Assembly (NCBI RefSeq): GCF_009833965.1
Contig: NZ_CP047165.1
Span: forward strand, 1,550,001 to 1,614,000
Reading direction: 5' to 3'
Source: Pelistega ratti
Lineage (GTDB): Bacteria; Pseudomonadota; Gammaproteobacteria; Burkholderiales; Burkholderiaceae_B
Length of the DNA stretch: 64,000 nucleotides
Positions 55,901-64,000 of this stretch are shown in pieces. A program made the position numbers and the translations under genes. A model generated the notes under the pieces. That model was not told where the DNA came from. It saw only the letters and a program-made list of their open reading frames with translations, and did not search any database. The stretch's first letter is position 1; every line of letters begins with the position of its first letter.

Positions 55901-58900
55901 TTACGCTTCTGATGACTCATCTGTTGTCACAGGTGTTGTAAAGAAGCTTGCCATCGCACTTTCCAATGAAACAGGTTCAGCTTGCTGTGTTTCAAATGGA
56001 TTATCTTGTGCGCGTTGTGCAAGACGATCTTGCTGTTCAGCCGCCTCTTTTGCTCGACGAGCATTATGATAAGAGAGACCTGTACCAGCAGGAATCAATC
56101 GACCAACAATCACGTTTTCTTTAAGACCACGTAAATCATCACGTTTACCCATAATAGCAGCTTCTGTTAAGACACGTGTTGTCTCTTGGAAAGATGCTGC
56201 TGAAATAAATGAGTCTGTTGAAAGTGATGCTTTCGTAATACCCAATAACACGTTTTCATATGTCGCTTCACGTTTGTCTTCTGCACGAACACGATCGTTT
56301 TCATTTAGCATAGCAGAGCGTTCAACTTGCTCTCCAGGGATAAATGATGTATCACCAGCATCAACAATATTTACACGGCGGAGCATTTGACGAACGATAA
56401 CCTCAATATGCTTATCATTAATCTTCACCCCTTGTAAACGATAAACATCCTGTACCTCATTAACGATATATTGCGCTAAGGCTTCAATACCTTTTAAGCG
56501 AAGAATATCGTGTGGATCAGATGGACCATCTACAATTAGCTCACCTTGGTTCACTACTTGACCATCATGCACTAAGACTTGTTTCTCTTTAGGAATCAAT
56601 AACTCGTGCGTTGTACCATCTACTTTGGTAATCACTAGACGTTGTTTACCCTTAGTATCTTTACCGAAGGATACTGTACCCGTTACATCAGCCAAGATAC
56701 CTGCATCTTTTGGAGAACGTGCTTCAAATAGCTCAACCACACGAGGTAAACCACCCGTAATATCACGTGTTTTTTGTGATTCTTGAGGGATACGAGCTAA
56801 TACTTCACCCACATCCACATCTTGACCATCACGAACAGTAATCAATGCCCCAACAGGGAATGTGATATTAACAGAATGGTCAGAACCTACAATTTTCACT
56901 TCTTCGCCTTGCTCATTTAATAGCTTAATTTGTGGGCGAAGTGCTGATTTACCAGAGCGTGCTTTTGGTGTGATCACCACAAGGGTAGAAAGACCTGTTA
57001 CTTCATCTACTTGTTTAGCAACGGTTACACCCTCTTCGATATTTTCAAAGCGAACTTTACCTTTATACTCAGAAACGATAGGACGTGTTAATGGATCCCA
57101 TGTTGCTAGTTGAGCACCTGCTTTAACTTGCTCACCGTCACCAACCAATACTGTGGCACCATAAGGGATTTTATGACGTTCACGTTCACGGTTTTGATCA
57201 TCATAAACAACAATCTCACCTGAACGAGAAATCGCAATACGCTCACCCTTAGCATTGGTCACATAACGCATACTACCTGTGAAACCAACATGACCAGCTG
57301 ATTTTGTCTCAACGGCAGATGCTAATGAAGCACGAGAAGCCGCACCACCAATGTGGAATGTACGCATGGTTAGCTGTGTACCAGGTTCACCAATAGATTG
57401 GGCAGCAATAACACCCACGGCTTCACCCGTATTAACAAGATAACCACGACCAAGGTCACGACCATAACAATGTGCACATAGACCACGACGTGTTTCGCAC
57501 GTTAATGGAGTACGGATTTTAACTTCATCAATACCTAATTTATCAATTAACTCAACTTTATCTTCATCTAATAAAGTACCTGCAAAGATAACAGTTTCTT
57601 GTGTATCAGGATTGACAATATCACTGGCTGCTACACGACCGAGTACACGCTCGCGTAATGGCTCAATAACTTCACCACCTTCTACTAAGGCTTTCATGAC
57701 ATAACCATTTGTTGTGCCACAATCTTGTTCAGTAATCACTAAATCTTGTGTTACATCAACAAGACGACGAGTTAAGTAACCTGAGTTCGCTGTTTTTAAC
57801 GCAGTATCTGCTAGACCTTTACGCGCACCGTGTGTTGAAATAAAGTACTGTAATACATTTAAACCTTCACGGAAGTTAGCCGTAATCGGTGTTTCAATAA
57901 TAGAGCCGTCTGGTTTTGCCATCAGACCACGCATACCTGCCAACTGACGAATTTGGGCAACAGAACCACGAGCACCTGAGTCTGCCATCATATAGATTGA
58001 GTTGAAAGACTCTTGACGGACTTCTTCACCAAAGCGGTCAATAACAGGTTCAGTCGATAATTGTTCCATCATCACTTTACCAACTTTATCACCTGCTTTA
58101 CCCCAAATATCTACCACGTTGTTATAACGTTCTTGAGAGGTTACAAGACCTGATGCATACTGGTTATCAATCTCTTTTACTTCTGCACTCGCTTGTGCCA
58201 AGATTTCATCTTTAGCCGCAGGGATAAGCATATCACCCATAGCAATTGAAATACCTGCACGTGTCGCTAAACGGAAACCCGCTTGTAAGAGTTTATCAGC
58301 AAAAATAACGGTATCACGCAATCCACAACGGCGGAAAGATTGGTTAATCAAGCGTGAAATCTCTTTTTTCTTCAATGCTTTATTTAAAACACTGAATGGC
58401 AATCCTTTTGGCAGAATTTCAGATAATAATGCACGGCCAACCGTTGTTTCAAAACGGCGAAGAACCGCATGGTACTCACCATTCTCATCTTTCGTATATT
58501 CATTCAAACGTACAGTGATTCGGCTTTGTAAACCTACTTCACCACTATTGTACGCACGGAGCATCTCTTGAAGGTCGGCAAAGAACATACCTTCACCTTT
58601 ACCATTAATACGCTCACGCGTTGTATAGTAAAGACCCAATACCGTATCTTGAGAAGGTACGATAGATGGCTCACCTGATGCGGGGAATAACACATTATTA
58701 GATGCTAACATCAATGTGCGAACTTCCATTTGTGCTTCAAGTGATAATGGTACGTGTACCGCCATTTGGTCACCGTCAAAGTCCGCATTGAACGCTGCAC
58801 ACACAAGAGGGTGCAATTGAATCGCTTTACCTTCGATAAGTTGTGGTTCAAAGGCTTGAATACCCAAACGGTGTAGCGTTGGTGCACGGTTTAGCATCAC

Positions 58901-60160
58901 AGGATGTTCACGAATCACTTCTTCAAGAATATCCCATACCACCGCTTCTTGTGTTTCAACCATTTTCTTAGCCGCACGGAAAGTAGAAGCTAAGCCCATT
59001 GCTTTCAAGCGGTTAAAAATAAAGGGTTTAAACAACTCCAATGCCATCAATTTTGGTAAACCGCATTGATGTAGTTTAAGTTGAGGACCTACAGTAATCA
59101 CTGAACGACCAGAGTAGTCCACACGTTTACCTAAAAGGTTTTGACGGAAACGACCGCCTTTACCTTTGATCATATCAGCCAATGACTTCAATTGACGTTT
59201 ATTTGGACCCGTCATGGCTTTACCACGGCGACCATTATCTAATAATGAATCCACCGCTTCTTGTAACATACGTTTTTCGTTACGAAGGATAATCTCAGGG
59301 GCTTTTAGCTCAATTAAACGTTTTAGACGATTATTACGGTTAATGACACGACGGTATAAATCGTTTAAGTCAGAGGTTGCAAAACGACCACCATCAAGTG
59401 GTACTAATGGGCGTAAATCAGGCGGAAGCACTGGTAGCACTTCCATAATCATCCATTCGGGTTTTAAACCTGATTTTTGGAAACCTTCGATAACTTTCAG
59501 ACGCTTAGAAATTTTCTTAACTTTAGCATCTGATTTGGTTGTATCAAGTGAAGAACGTAGTAATTCAGCCTCTTTATCAATATTGATCGTACGCAATAAT
59601 TCACGTACGGCTTCTGCACCCATTAAGGCAACAAAATCATCACCATATTCTTCAATCTTAGCATAATACTCATCATCACTCATGATTTGACCACGTTTTA
59701 ACGGTGTCATACCTGGGTCAATCACGCACCATGCCTCAAAATATAACACGCGTTCAATATCACGCAATGTCATATCTAGCACCATACCTAAGCGAGATGG
59801 TAAGCTTTTTAAGAACCAAATATGTGCAACAGGACTTGCTAATTCGATATGTCCCATACGCTCACGGCGTACTTTTGTAACAGTGACTTCAACACCACAT
59901 TTTTCACAAATAACACCACGATGTTTTAAGCGTTTGTATTTACCGCACAGACATTCATAGTCTTTAATTGGACCGAAAATTTTGGCACAAAATAAACCAT
60001 CACGTTCTGGTTTAAATGTACGGTAATTAATCGTTTCTGGCTTACGCACTTCACCATAAGACCATGAACGAATTTTATCAGGAGAAGCGATACCAATTTT
60101 GATGGCATCAAACTGTTCATCCGTTGAAATTTGTTTGTAGAGGTTAATCAATCCATTCAT
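55901..60160 (-). CDS. rpoC: DNA-directed RNA polymerase subunit beta'
   Basis: 1419 residues, full length for Betaproteobacteria. N-terminal zinc site [19 protein letters not shown], the catalytic [12 protein letters not shown] (about residue 458), the bridge helix/trigger loop region with [19 protein letters not shown], and the second zinc cluster [16 protein letters not shown]. It forms the active centre and DNA clamp of RNA polymerase. Its ATG shares one base with the rpoB stop (TAATG), with GGAGGG in the rpoB tail. Confidence 0.98.
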   Translation of the reverse strand: MNGLINLYKQISTDEQFDAIKIGIASPDKIRSWSYGEVRKPETINYRTFKPERDGLFCAKIFGPIKDYECLCGKYKRLKHRGVICEKCGVEVTVTKVRRERMGHIELASPVAHIWFLKSLPSRLGMVLDMTLRDIERVLYFEAWCVIDPGMTPLKRGQIMSDDEYYAKIEEYGDDFVALMGAEAVRELLRTINIDKEAELLRSSLDTTKSDAKVKKISKRLKVIEGFQKSGLKPEWMIMEVLPVLPPDLRPLVPLDGGRFATSDLNDLYRRVINRNNRLKRLIELKAPEIILRNEKRMLQEAVDSLLDNGRRGKAMTGPNKRQLKSLADMIKGKGGRFRQNLLGKRVDYSGRSVITVGPQLKLHQCGLPKLMALELFKPFIFNRLKAMGLASTFRAAKKMVETQEAVVWDILEEVIREHPVMLNRAPTLHRLGIQAFEPQLIEGKAIQLHPLVCAAFNADFDGDQMAVHVPLSLEAQMEVRTLMLASNNVLFPASGEPSIVPSQDTVLGLYYTTRERINGKGEGMFFADLQEMLRAYNSGEVGLQSRITVRLNEYTKDENGEYHAVLRRFETTVGRALLSEILPKGLPFSVLNKALKKKEISRLINQSFRRCGLRDTVIFADKLLQAGFRLATRAGISIAMGDMLIPAAKDEILAQASAEVKEIDNQYASGLVTSQERYNNVVDIWGKAGDKVGKVMMEQLSTEPVIDRFGEEVRQESFNSIYMMADSGARGSVAQIRQLAGMRGLMAKPDGSIIETPITANFREGLNVLQYFISTHGARKGLADTALKTANSGYLTRRLVDVTQDLVITEQDCGTTNGYVMKALVEGGEVIEPLRERVLGRVAASDIVNPDTQETVIFAGTLLDEDKVELIDKLGIDEVKIRTPLTCETRRGLCAHCYGRDLGRGYLVNTGEAVGVIAAQSIGEPGTQLTMRTFHIGGAASRASLASAVETKSAGHVGFTGSMRYVTNAKGERIAISRSGEIVVYDDQNRERERHKIPYGATVLVGDGEQVKAGAQLATWDPLTRPIVSEYKGKVRFENIEEGVTVAKQVDEVTGLSTLVVITPKARSGKSALRPQIKLLNEQGEEVKIVGSDHSVNITFPVGALITVRDGQDVDVGEVLARIPQESQKTRDITGGLPRVVELFEARSPKDAGILADVTGTVSFGKDTKGKQRLVITKVDGTTHELLIPKEKQVLVHDGQVVNQGELIVDGPSDPHDILRLKGIEALAQYIVNEVQDVYRLQGVKINDKHIEVIVRQMLRRVNIVDAGDTSFIPGEQVERSAMLNENDRVRAEDKREATYENVLLGITKASLSTDSFISAASFQETTRVLTEAAIMGKRDDLRGLKENVIVGRLIPAGTGLSYHNARRAKEAAEQQDRLAQRAQDNPFETQQAEPVSLESAMASFFTTPVTTDESSEA

Positions 60161-63100
60161 TATTTTTTACCCTCCAATTCAATATCCAATGCCAATGAGC
60201 GAATCTCTTTGACTAATACATTAAACGACTCAGGCATACCTGCATCAATCATATGGTCGCCCTCAACGATATTCTCGTACACTTTAGTACGTCCTGTTAT
60301 ATCGTCTGATTTCACTGTTAGCATCTCTTGTAAGGTGTAAGAAGCACCATAAGCCTCAAGTGCCCATACCTCCATCTCACCAAAACGTTGTCCACCAAAC
60401 TGTGCTTTACCGCCTAGTGGTTGTTGTGTAACAAGAGAGTAAGGTCCTGTTGAACGAGCATGCATCTTATCATCCACTAAGTGATGAAGTTTCAAGTAAT
60501 GCATATAACCAATTGTGACGGGACGCTCAAATGGCTCACCTGTACGACCATCAATGAGATAGGCTTGCGTACGAGAATCTGTTAGATTTAAACGTTCCTT
60601 AATTTCTGTTGGATACGCAATTTCTAACATTTGTGTAATTTCTTCCTCAGTCGCACCATCAAATACAGGTGTTGCAAAAGGGACACCTTTTTTAAGATTA
60701 TGCGCCATCGCTAAAAGCTCTTCATCCGATAATTGATCCAAGGCTTCTTGCTTACCTGTTGTGTTATACACTTTATTGAGGAACTCACGCACTTCTGCAA
60801 TTTGAACATGACGCTCATCTGCTAGCATATCGGCAATACGCTGACCAACACCTTTTGCTGCCCAACCTAGGTGAACTTCAAGTACCTGACCAACATTCAT
60901 CCGTGAAGGTACGCCTAATGGATTCAATACAATATCCGCTGGTGTACCATCCGCCATATGTGGCATATCTTCAACAGGAAGAATACGAGAAACCACACCC
61001 TTATTACCGTGACGACCTGCCATCTTATCCCCTGGCTGTAAACGACGTTTAACGGCTAAGAATACTTTAACCATCTTACGAACACCTGGAGGTAGCTCAT
61101 CACCTTGTGTTAATTTCTTACGTTTTTCTTCAAAATTGAGATCAAACTCATGACGTTTTTGCTCAATAGAGTCCTTAGCTTGTTCAAGAACAACCGCCAC
61201 ATCCTCATCGGCTACACGGATATCAAACCAATGCCATTGGCTAACTTTATCCAAGTATGCATCTGTAATTTCAGTACCTTTAGCCAATTGGTTTGGACCA
61301 CCATTTGCTTTTTTACCAACTAAGACCTTACGAAGACGATCAAACATATCTTCTTCTACAATCGCTAATTGAGAGTTAAGATCTTGACGATAACGGCGTA
61401 GTTCTTCATCAATAATAGATTGCGCACGTTTATCACGTTCTACACCTTTACCTGTCAGCACTTGAACATCAATTACTGTACCTACCATACCTGATGGTAC
61501 GCGTAAAGAGGTGTCTTTCACATCAGAAGCTTTTTCACCAAAGATGGCACGTAGTAGTTTTTCTTCAGGTGTTAATTGTGTTTCACCTTTTGGAGTTACT
61601 TTACCGACTAATACGTCATCTGCTTTAACTTCTGCACCAATATAAACAATACCAGATTCATCTAAACGGTTAAGTTGAATCTCTGGTAAGTTTGAAATAT
61701 CGCGTGTGATTTCTTCATTACCTAGTTTAGTTTCACGAGCAACAACCGTTAATTCTTCAATATGGATAGAAGTATAACGATCATCAGCAACTACTTTTTC
61801 AGAGATAAGAATTGAGTCCTCAAAGTTATAACCATTCCATGGCATAAAGGCAATCAACATATTTTGACCAAGGGCTAACTCACCGAGATCAGTCGAAGCA
61901 CCATCAGCCAATACATCACCACGAGCAACATGATCACCAATATTAACGATTGGACGTTGGTTAATATTCGTATTTTGGTTAGAACGCGTATATTTAGTGA
62001 GGTTATAAATATCTACACCCACTCCGCCAGAAGTGTTTTCATCATCATTAACACGGATAACGATTCGTTCTGCATCGACATAATCAACTACGCCACCACG
62101 AGTAGCTTGTACTGTTGTACCTGAGTCAACAGCTACTGTACGCTCAATACCTGTACCAACAAGTGGTTTTTCAGGACGTAAGCAAGGAACAGCTTGACGT
62201 TGCATGTTTGCACCCATCAATGCACGGTTCGCGTCATCATGCTCTAAGAATGGAATTAATGAAGCAGCAACAGAAACAATTTGTGAAGGCGCTACATCCA
62301 TATATTGCACACGATCAGGTGACATAAGCATAGTCTCACCTGCTTCACGGCAAGCAATTAAATCATCGATTAAACGACCATCATCATCTAACTGTGCATT
62401 TGCCTGAGCAATAACGAACTTACTTTCTTCAATAGCTGATAAATACTCAATAATATCTGTCGCTTTACCATCAATCACTTTACGATAAGGTGTTTCTAAG
62501 AAACCATAATCATTTAAGCGAGAGAAAAGCGCCATTGAGTTAATCAAACCAATGTTTGGACCCTCTGGTGTTTCAATCGGACACACACGACCATAGTGTG
62601 TAGGATGTACGTCACGCACTTCAAAACCAGCTCGTTCACGTGTCAAACCACCTTGACCTAAGGCAGATACACGACGTTTATGGGTAATTTCAGACAATGG
62701 ATTTGTCTGATCCATAAATTGAGATAATTGGTTAGAGCCAAAGAATTCTTTAATCGCAGCAGAAATAGGTTTTGAATTAATCAAATCATTGGGTAATAAA
62801 TTATCAGATTCTGCCTGACCTAAACGATCTTTAACCGCACGTTCAACGCGTACTAAACCAGCACGGAATTGATTTTCAACTAACTCACCAACACAACGAA
62901 CACGACGATTACCTAAATGGTCAATATCATCAATCTCACCTCGACCATTACGTAACTCTACAAGAACCTTAATCGTTTCAAGAATATCTTCATTGGTTAG
63001 TGTTAATGGACCTTCTGCTCCTTCACCCAAACCAAGACGGCTATTTACTTTCATTCGACCAACCGCAGAAAGGTCATAAGTCTCTTCACTGTAGAATAAG

Positions 63101-64000
63101 CGTTGGAATAAAGCCTCTACCGCTTCTTCAGTTGGTGGTTCACCTGGACGCATCATACGATAAATAGCAACACGAGCTGCCATTTGATCTGGTGTATCAT
63201 CTGTGCTTAATGTCGCAGAGATATACGCACCATGCTCTAATTCATTGGTATAAATCGTATCAAATGTTTGAATACCCGAAGCACGCAATGTTGCTAATAA
63301 CGCTTCAGTAATCTCTGCGTTTGCTTGTGCAAGCACTTCTCCTGTATCGGGATCAGTAATCGTTTTTGCAACCACTCGACCTAATAAATAATCATCAGGA
63401 ACAGAGATTTTTTCTAATTTAGCATTCGCAATATCACGAATATGCTTCGCTGTAATACGTTTATCCTTTTCAACGATGACATTACCTTTTTTATCAGTAA
63501 TATCAAAACGTGCTACTTCACCCTTCCAACGAGCAGGGATAAAGCTCAATACAGCACCATCTTCACGTAAATCAAAGTGATCAAACTCAAAGAAAGTAGC
63601 TAAGATTTGATCATTATTAAGACCAATCGCTTTAAGCAATGTAGTAACAGGCATCTTACGACGACGGTCAATACGGAAATACAGTAAATCTTTCGGATCA
63701 AACTCAAAATCCAACCATGAGCCACGGTAAGGAATAACACGAGCAGAGAATAATAATTTACTTGAACTATGATTTTTACCACGATCATGTTCAAAGAAGA
63801 CACCTGGTGAACGATGTAACTGAGATACGATAACGCGTTCTGTACCATTGATAATGAAAGAACCCGTATCTGTCATCAAAGGCATATCGCCCATATACAC
63901 TTCTTCTTCCTTAACTTCTTTGACTGTTGGCTTACTAGCCTCACGATCAAGTAGCTCTAAACGCACTTTAGCGTAAAGAGAAGAATGATACGTTAAACCG
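60160..64000 (-). CDS. rpoB: DNA-directed RNA polymerase subunit beta, partial (N-terminus outside window)
   Basis: The frame stays open to the right edge ([16 protein letters not shown] at the edge matches the usual fork/lobe region). About 1280 residues are present and roughly the first 90 are missing. The GTG at 63966 is internal and not the start. The rifampicin region reads [18 protein letters not shown] followed by [12 protein letters not shown]. The residues equivalent to E. coli D516, H526 and S531 are wild type, but the position equivalent to P535 is Gln (codon at 62653-62655). The C-terminal [20 protein letters not shown] is intact. Confidence 0.98.
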   Translation of the reverse strand, partial: GLTYHSSLYAKVRLELLDREASKPTVKEVKEEEVYMGDMPLMTDTGSFIINGTERVIVSQLHRSPGVFFEHDRGKNHSSSKLLFSARVIPYRGSWLDFEFDPKDLLYFRIDRRRKMPVTTLLKAIGLNNDQILATFFEFDHFDLREDGAVLSFIPARWKGEVARFDITDKKGNVIVEKDKRITAKHIRDIANAKLEKISVPDDYLLGRVVAKTITDPDTGEVLAQANAEITEALLATLRASGIQTFDTIYTNELEHGAYISATLSTDDTPDQMAARVAIYRMMRPGEPPTEEAVEALFQRLFYSEETYDLSAVGRMKVNSRLGLGEGAEGPLTLTNEDILETIKVLVELRNGRGEIDDIDHLGNRRVRCVGELVENQFRAGLVRVERAVKDRLGQAESDNLLPNDLINSKPISAAIKEFFGSNQLSQFMDQTNPLSEITHKRRVSALGQGGLTRERAGFEVRDVHPTHYGRVCPIETPEGPNIGLINSMALFSRLNDYGFLETPYRKVIDGKATDIIEYLSAIEESKFVIAQANAQLDDDGRLIDDLIACREAGETMLMSPDRVQYMDVAPSQIVSVAASLIPFLEHDDANRALMGANMQRQAVPCLRPEKPLVGTGIERTVAVDSGTTVQATRGGVVDYVDAERIVIRVNDDENTSGGVGVDIYNLTKYTRSNQNTNINQRPIVNIGDHVARGDVLADGASTDLGELALGQNMLIAFMPWNGYNFEDSILISEKVVADDRYTSIHIEELTVVARETKLGNEEITRDISNLPEIQLNRLDESGIVYIGAEVKADDVLVGKVTPKGETQLTPEEKLLRAIFGEKASDVKDTSLRVPSGMVGTVIDVQVLTGKGVERDKRAQSIIDEELRRYRQDLNSQLAIVEEDMFDRLRKVLVGKKANGGPNQLAKGTEITDAYLDKVSQWHWFDIRVADEDVAVVLEQAKDSIEQKRHEFDLNFEEKRKKLTQGDELPPGVRKMVKVFLAVKRRLQPGDKMAGRHGNKGVVSRILPVEDMPHMADGTPADIVLNPLGVPSRMNVGQVLEVHLGWAAKGVGQRIADMLADERHVQIAEVREFLNKVYNTTGKQEALDQLSDEELLAMAHNLKKGVPFATPVFDGATEEEITQMLEIAYPTEIKERLNLTDSRTQAYLIDGRTGEPFERPVTIGYMHYLKLHHLVDDKMHARSTGPYSLVTQQPLGGKAQFGGQRFGEMEVWALEAYGASYTLQEMLTVKSDDITGRTKVYENIVEGDHMIDAGMPESFNVLVKEIRSLALDIELEGKK

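Noticed and set aside
63966..63966. GTG at 63966 as the start of rpoB
   Set aside because: The frame continues upstream to the window edge with typical RpoB sequence, so the gene is simply cut by the window.
1..64000. CRISPR array, tRNA or rRNA genes, phage structural genes
   Set aside because: I scanned intergenic gaps for regular spaced repeats, cloverleaf-like segments and phage proteins and saw none. A tRNA search program would be needed to be certain.

Overview
The window is a chromosomal segment of a low-GC betaproteobacterium, most likely of the Alcaligenaceae (the Taylorella/Pelistega/Basilea/Oligella side of the family). The grounds are the Bordetella-like N-terminus of ribosomal protein L3, the 396-residue EF-Tu, the 701-residue EF-G, and the RpoB/RpoC lengths and order. 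The genus cannot be fixed from the sequence alone. No rRNA, tRNA or CRISPR array was seen.

Layout. 1-1721: copper export (CopA-type P-ATPase, cut by the window edge, and a CopZ-like chaperone) with G/C-rich palindromes between them. 2005-2898: an aldose epimerase. 3098-9493: a histidine/urocanate utilisation cluster (hutG divergent from hutC-hutI-hutU, then a YjiH-like membrane protein) with HutC-type TGTA-N2-TACA boxes but no hutH. 9674-11680: a DUF924 protein and a GltS glutamate symporter. 12044-23038: a defence/mobile island. It holds a class III Fic protein, a gltS remnant, a 51-bp IS-derived mini-element, a PLD-helicase, a serine invertase, an inverted silent specificity cassette, an Eco57I-like adenine methylase, a decayed Fic gene and an IS1595-family element. 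23039-24250: an unknown membrane protein. 24488-29228: the S10 operon from rpsQ back to rplC, without rpsJ. 29622-34796: rmuC, a VOC protein and the metNIQ methionine importer. 35009-39847: the str operon (rpsL-rpsG-fusA-tuf) ending with rpsJ. 40343-44637: a CitE-like lyase, two adjacent IS30-family copies and azlCD. 44839-50601: nitronate monooxygenase, an FmdE-like protein, arginase with a PACE transporter and a DUF1289 protein, a tandem 145-bp repeat, and serA. 50774-54319: a siderophore ABC importer with a Fur-box-like site upstream. 54868-55789: a periplasmic rhodanese and a DUF302 protein. 55901-64000: rpoC and most of rpoB. Almost all housekeeping genes lie on the minus strand.

The most interesting system is at 12907-21180. 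A helicase with an N-terminal phospholipase-D nuclease domain, a Mpi/Pin-like serine recombinase and a large DNA adenine methylase share one locus. The last 98 codons before the methylase's specificity domain (18443-18735) are present again, inverted, at 16970-17262. There they are joined to a different, promoterless and start-less specificity-domain ending (17264-17791) that faces the methylase tail. Inversion of the 1.77-kb segment would replace the C-terminal 209 residues by 175 different ones. This is the architecture of a phase-variable restriction-modification system that switches target specificity. It is inferred from sequence; the inversion itself must be shown by reads or PCR.
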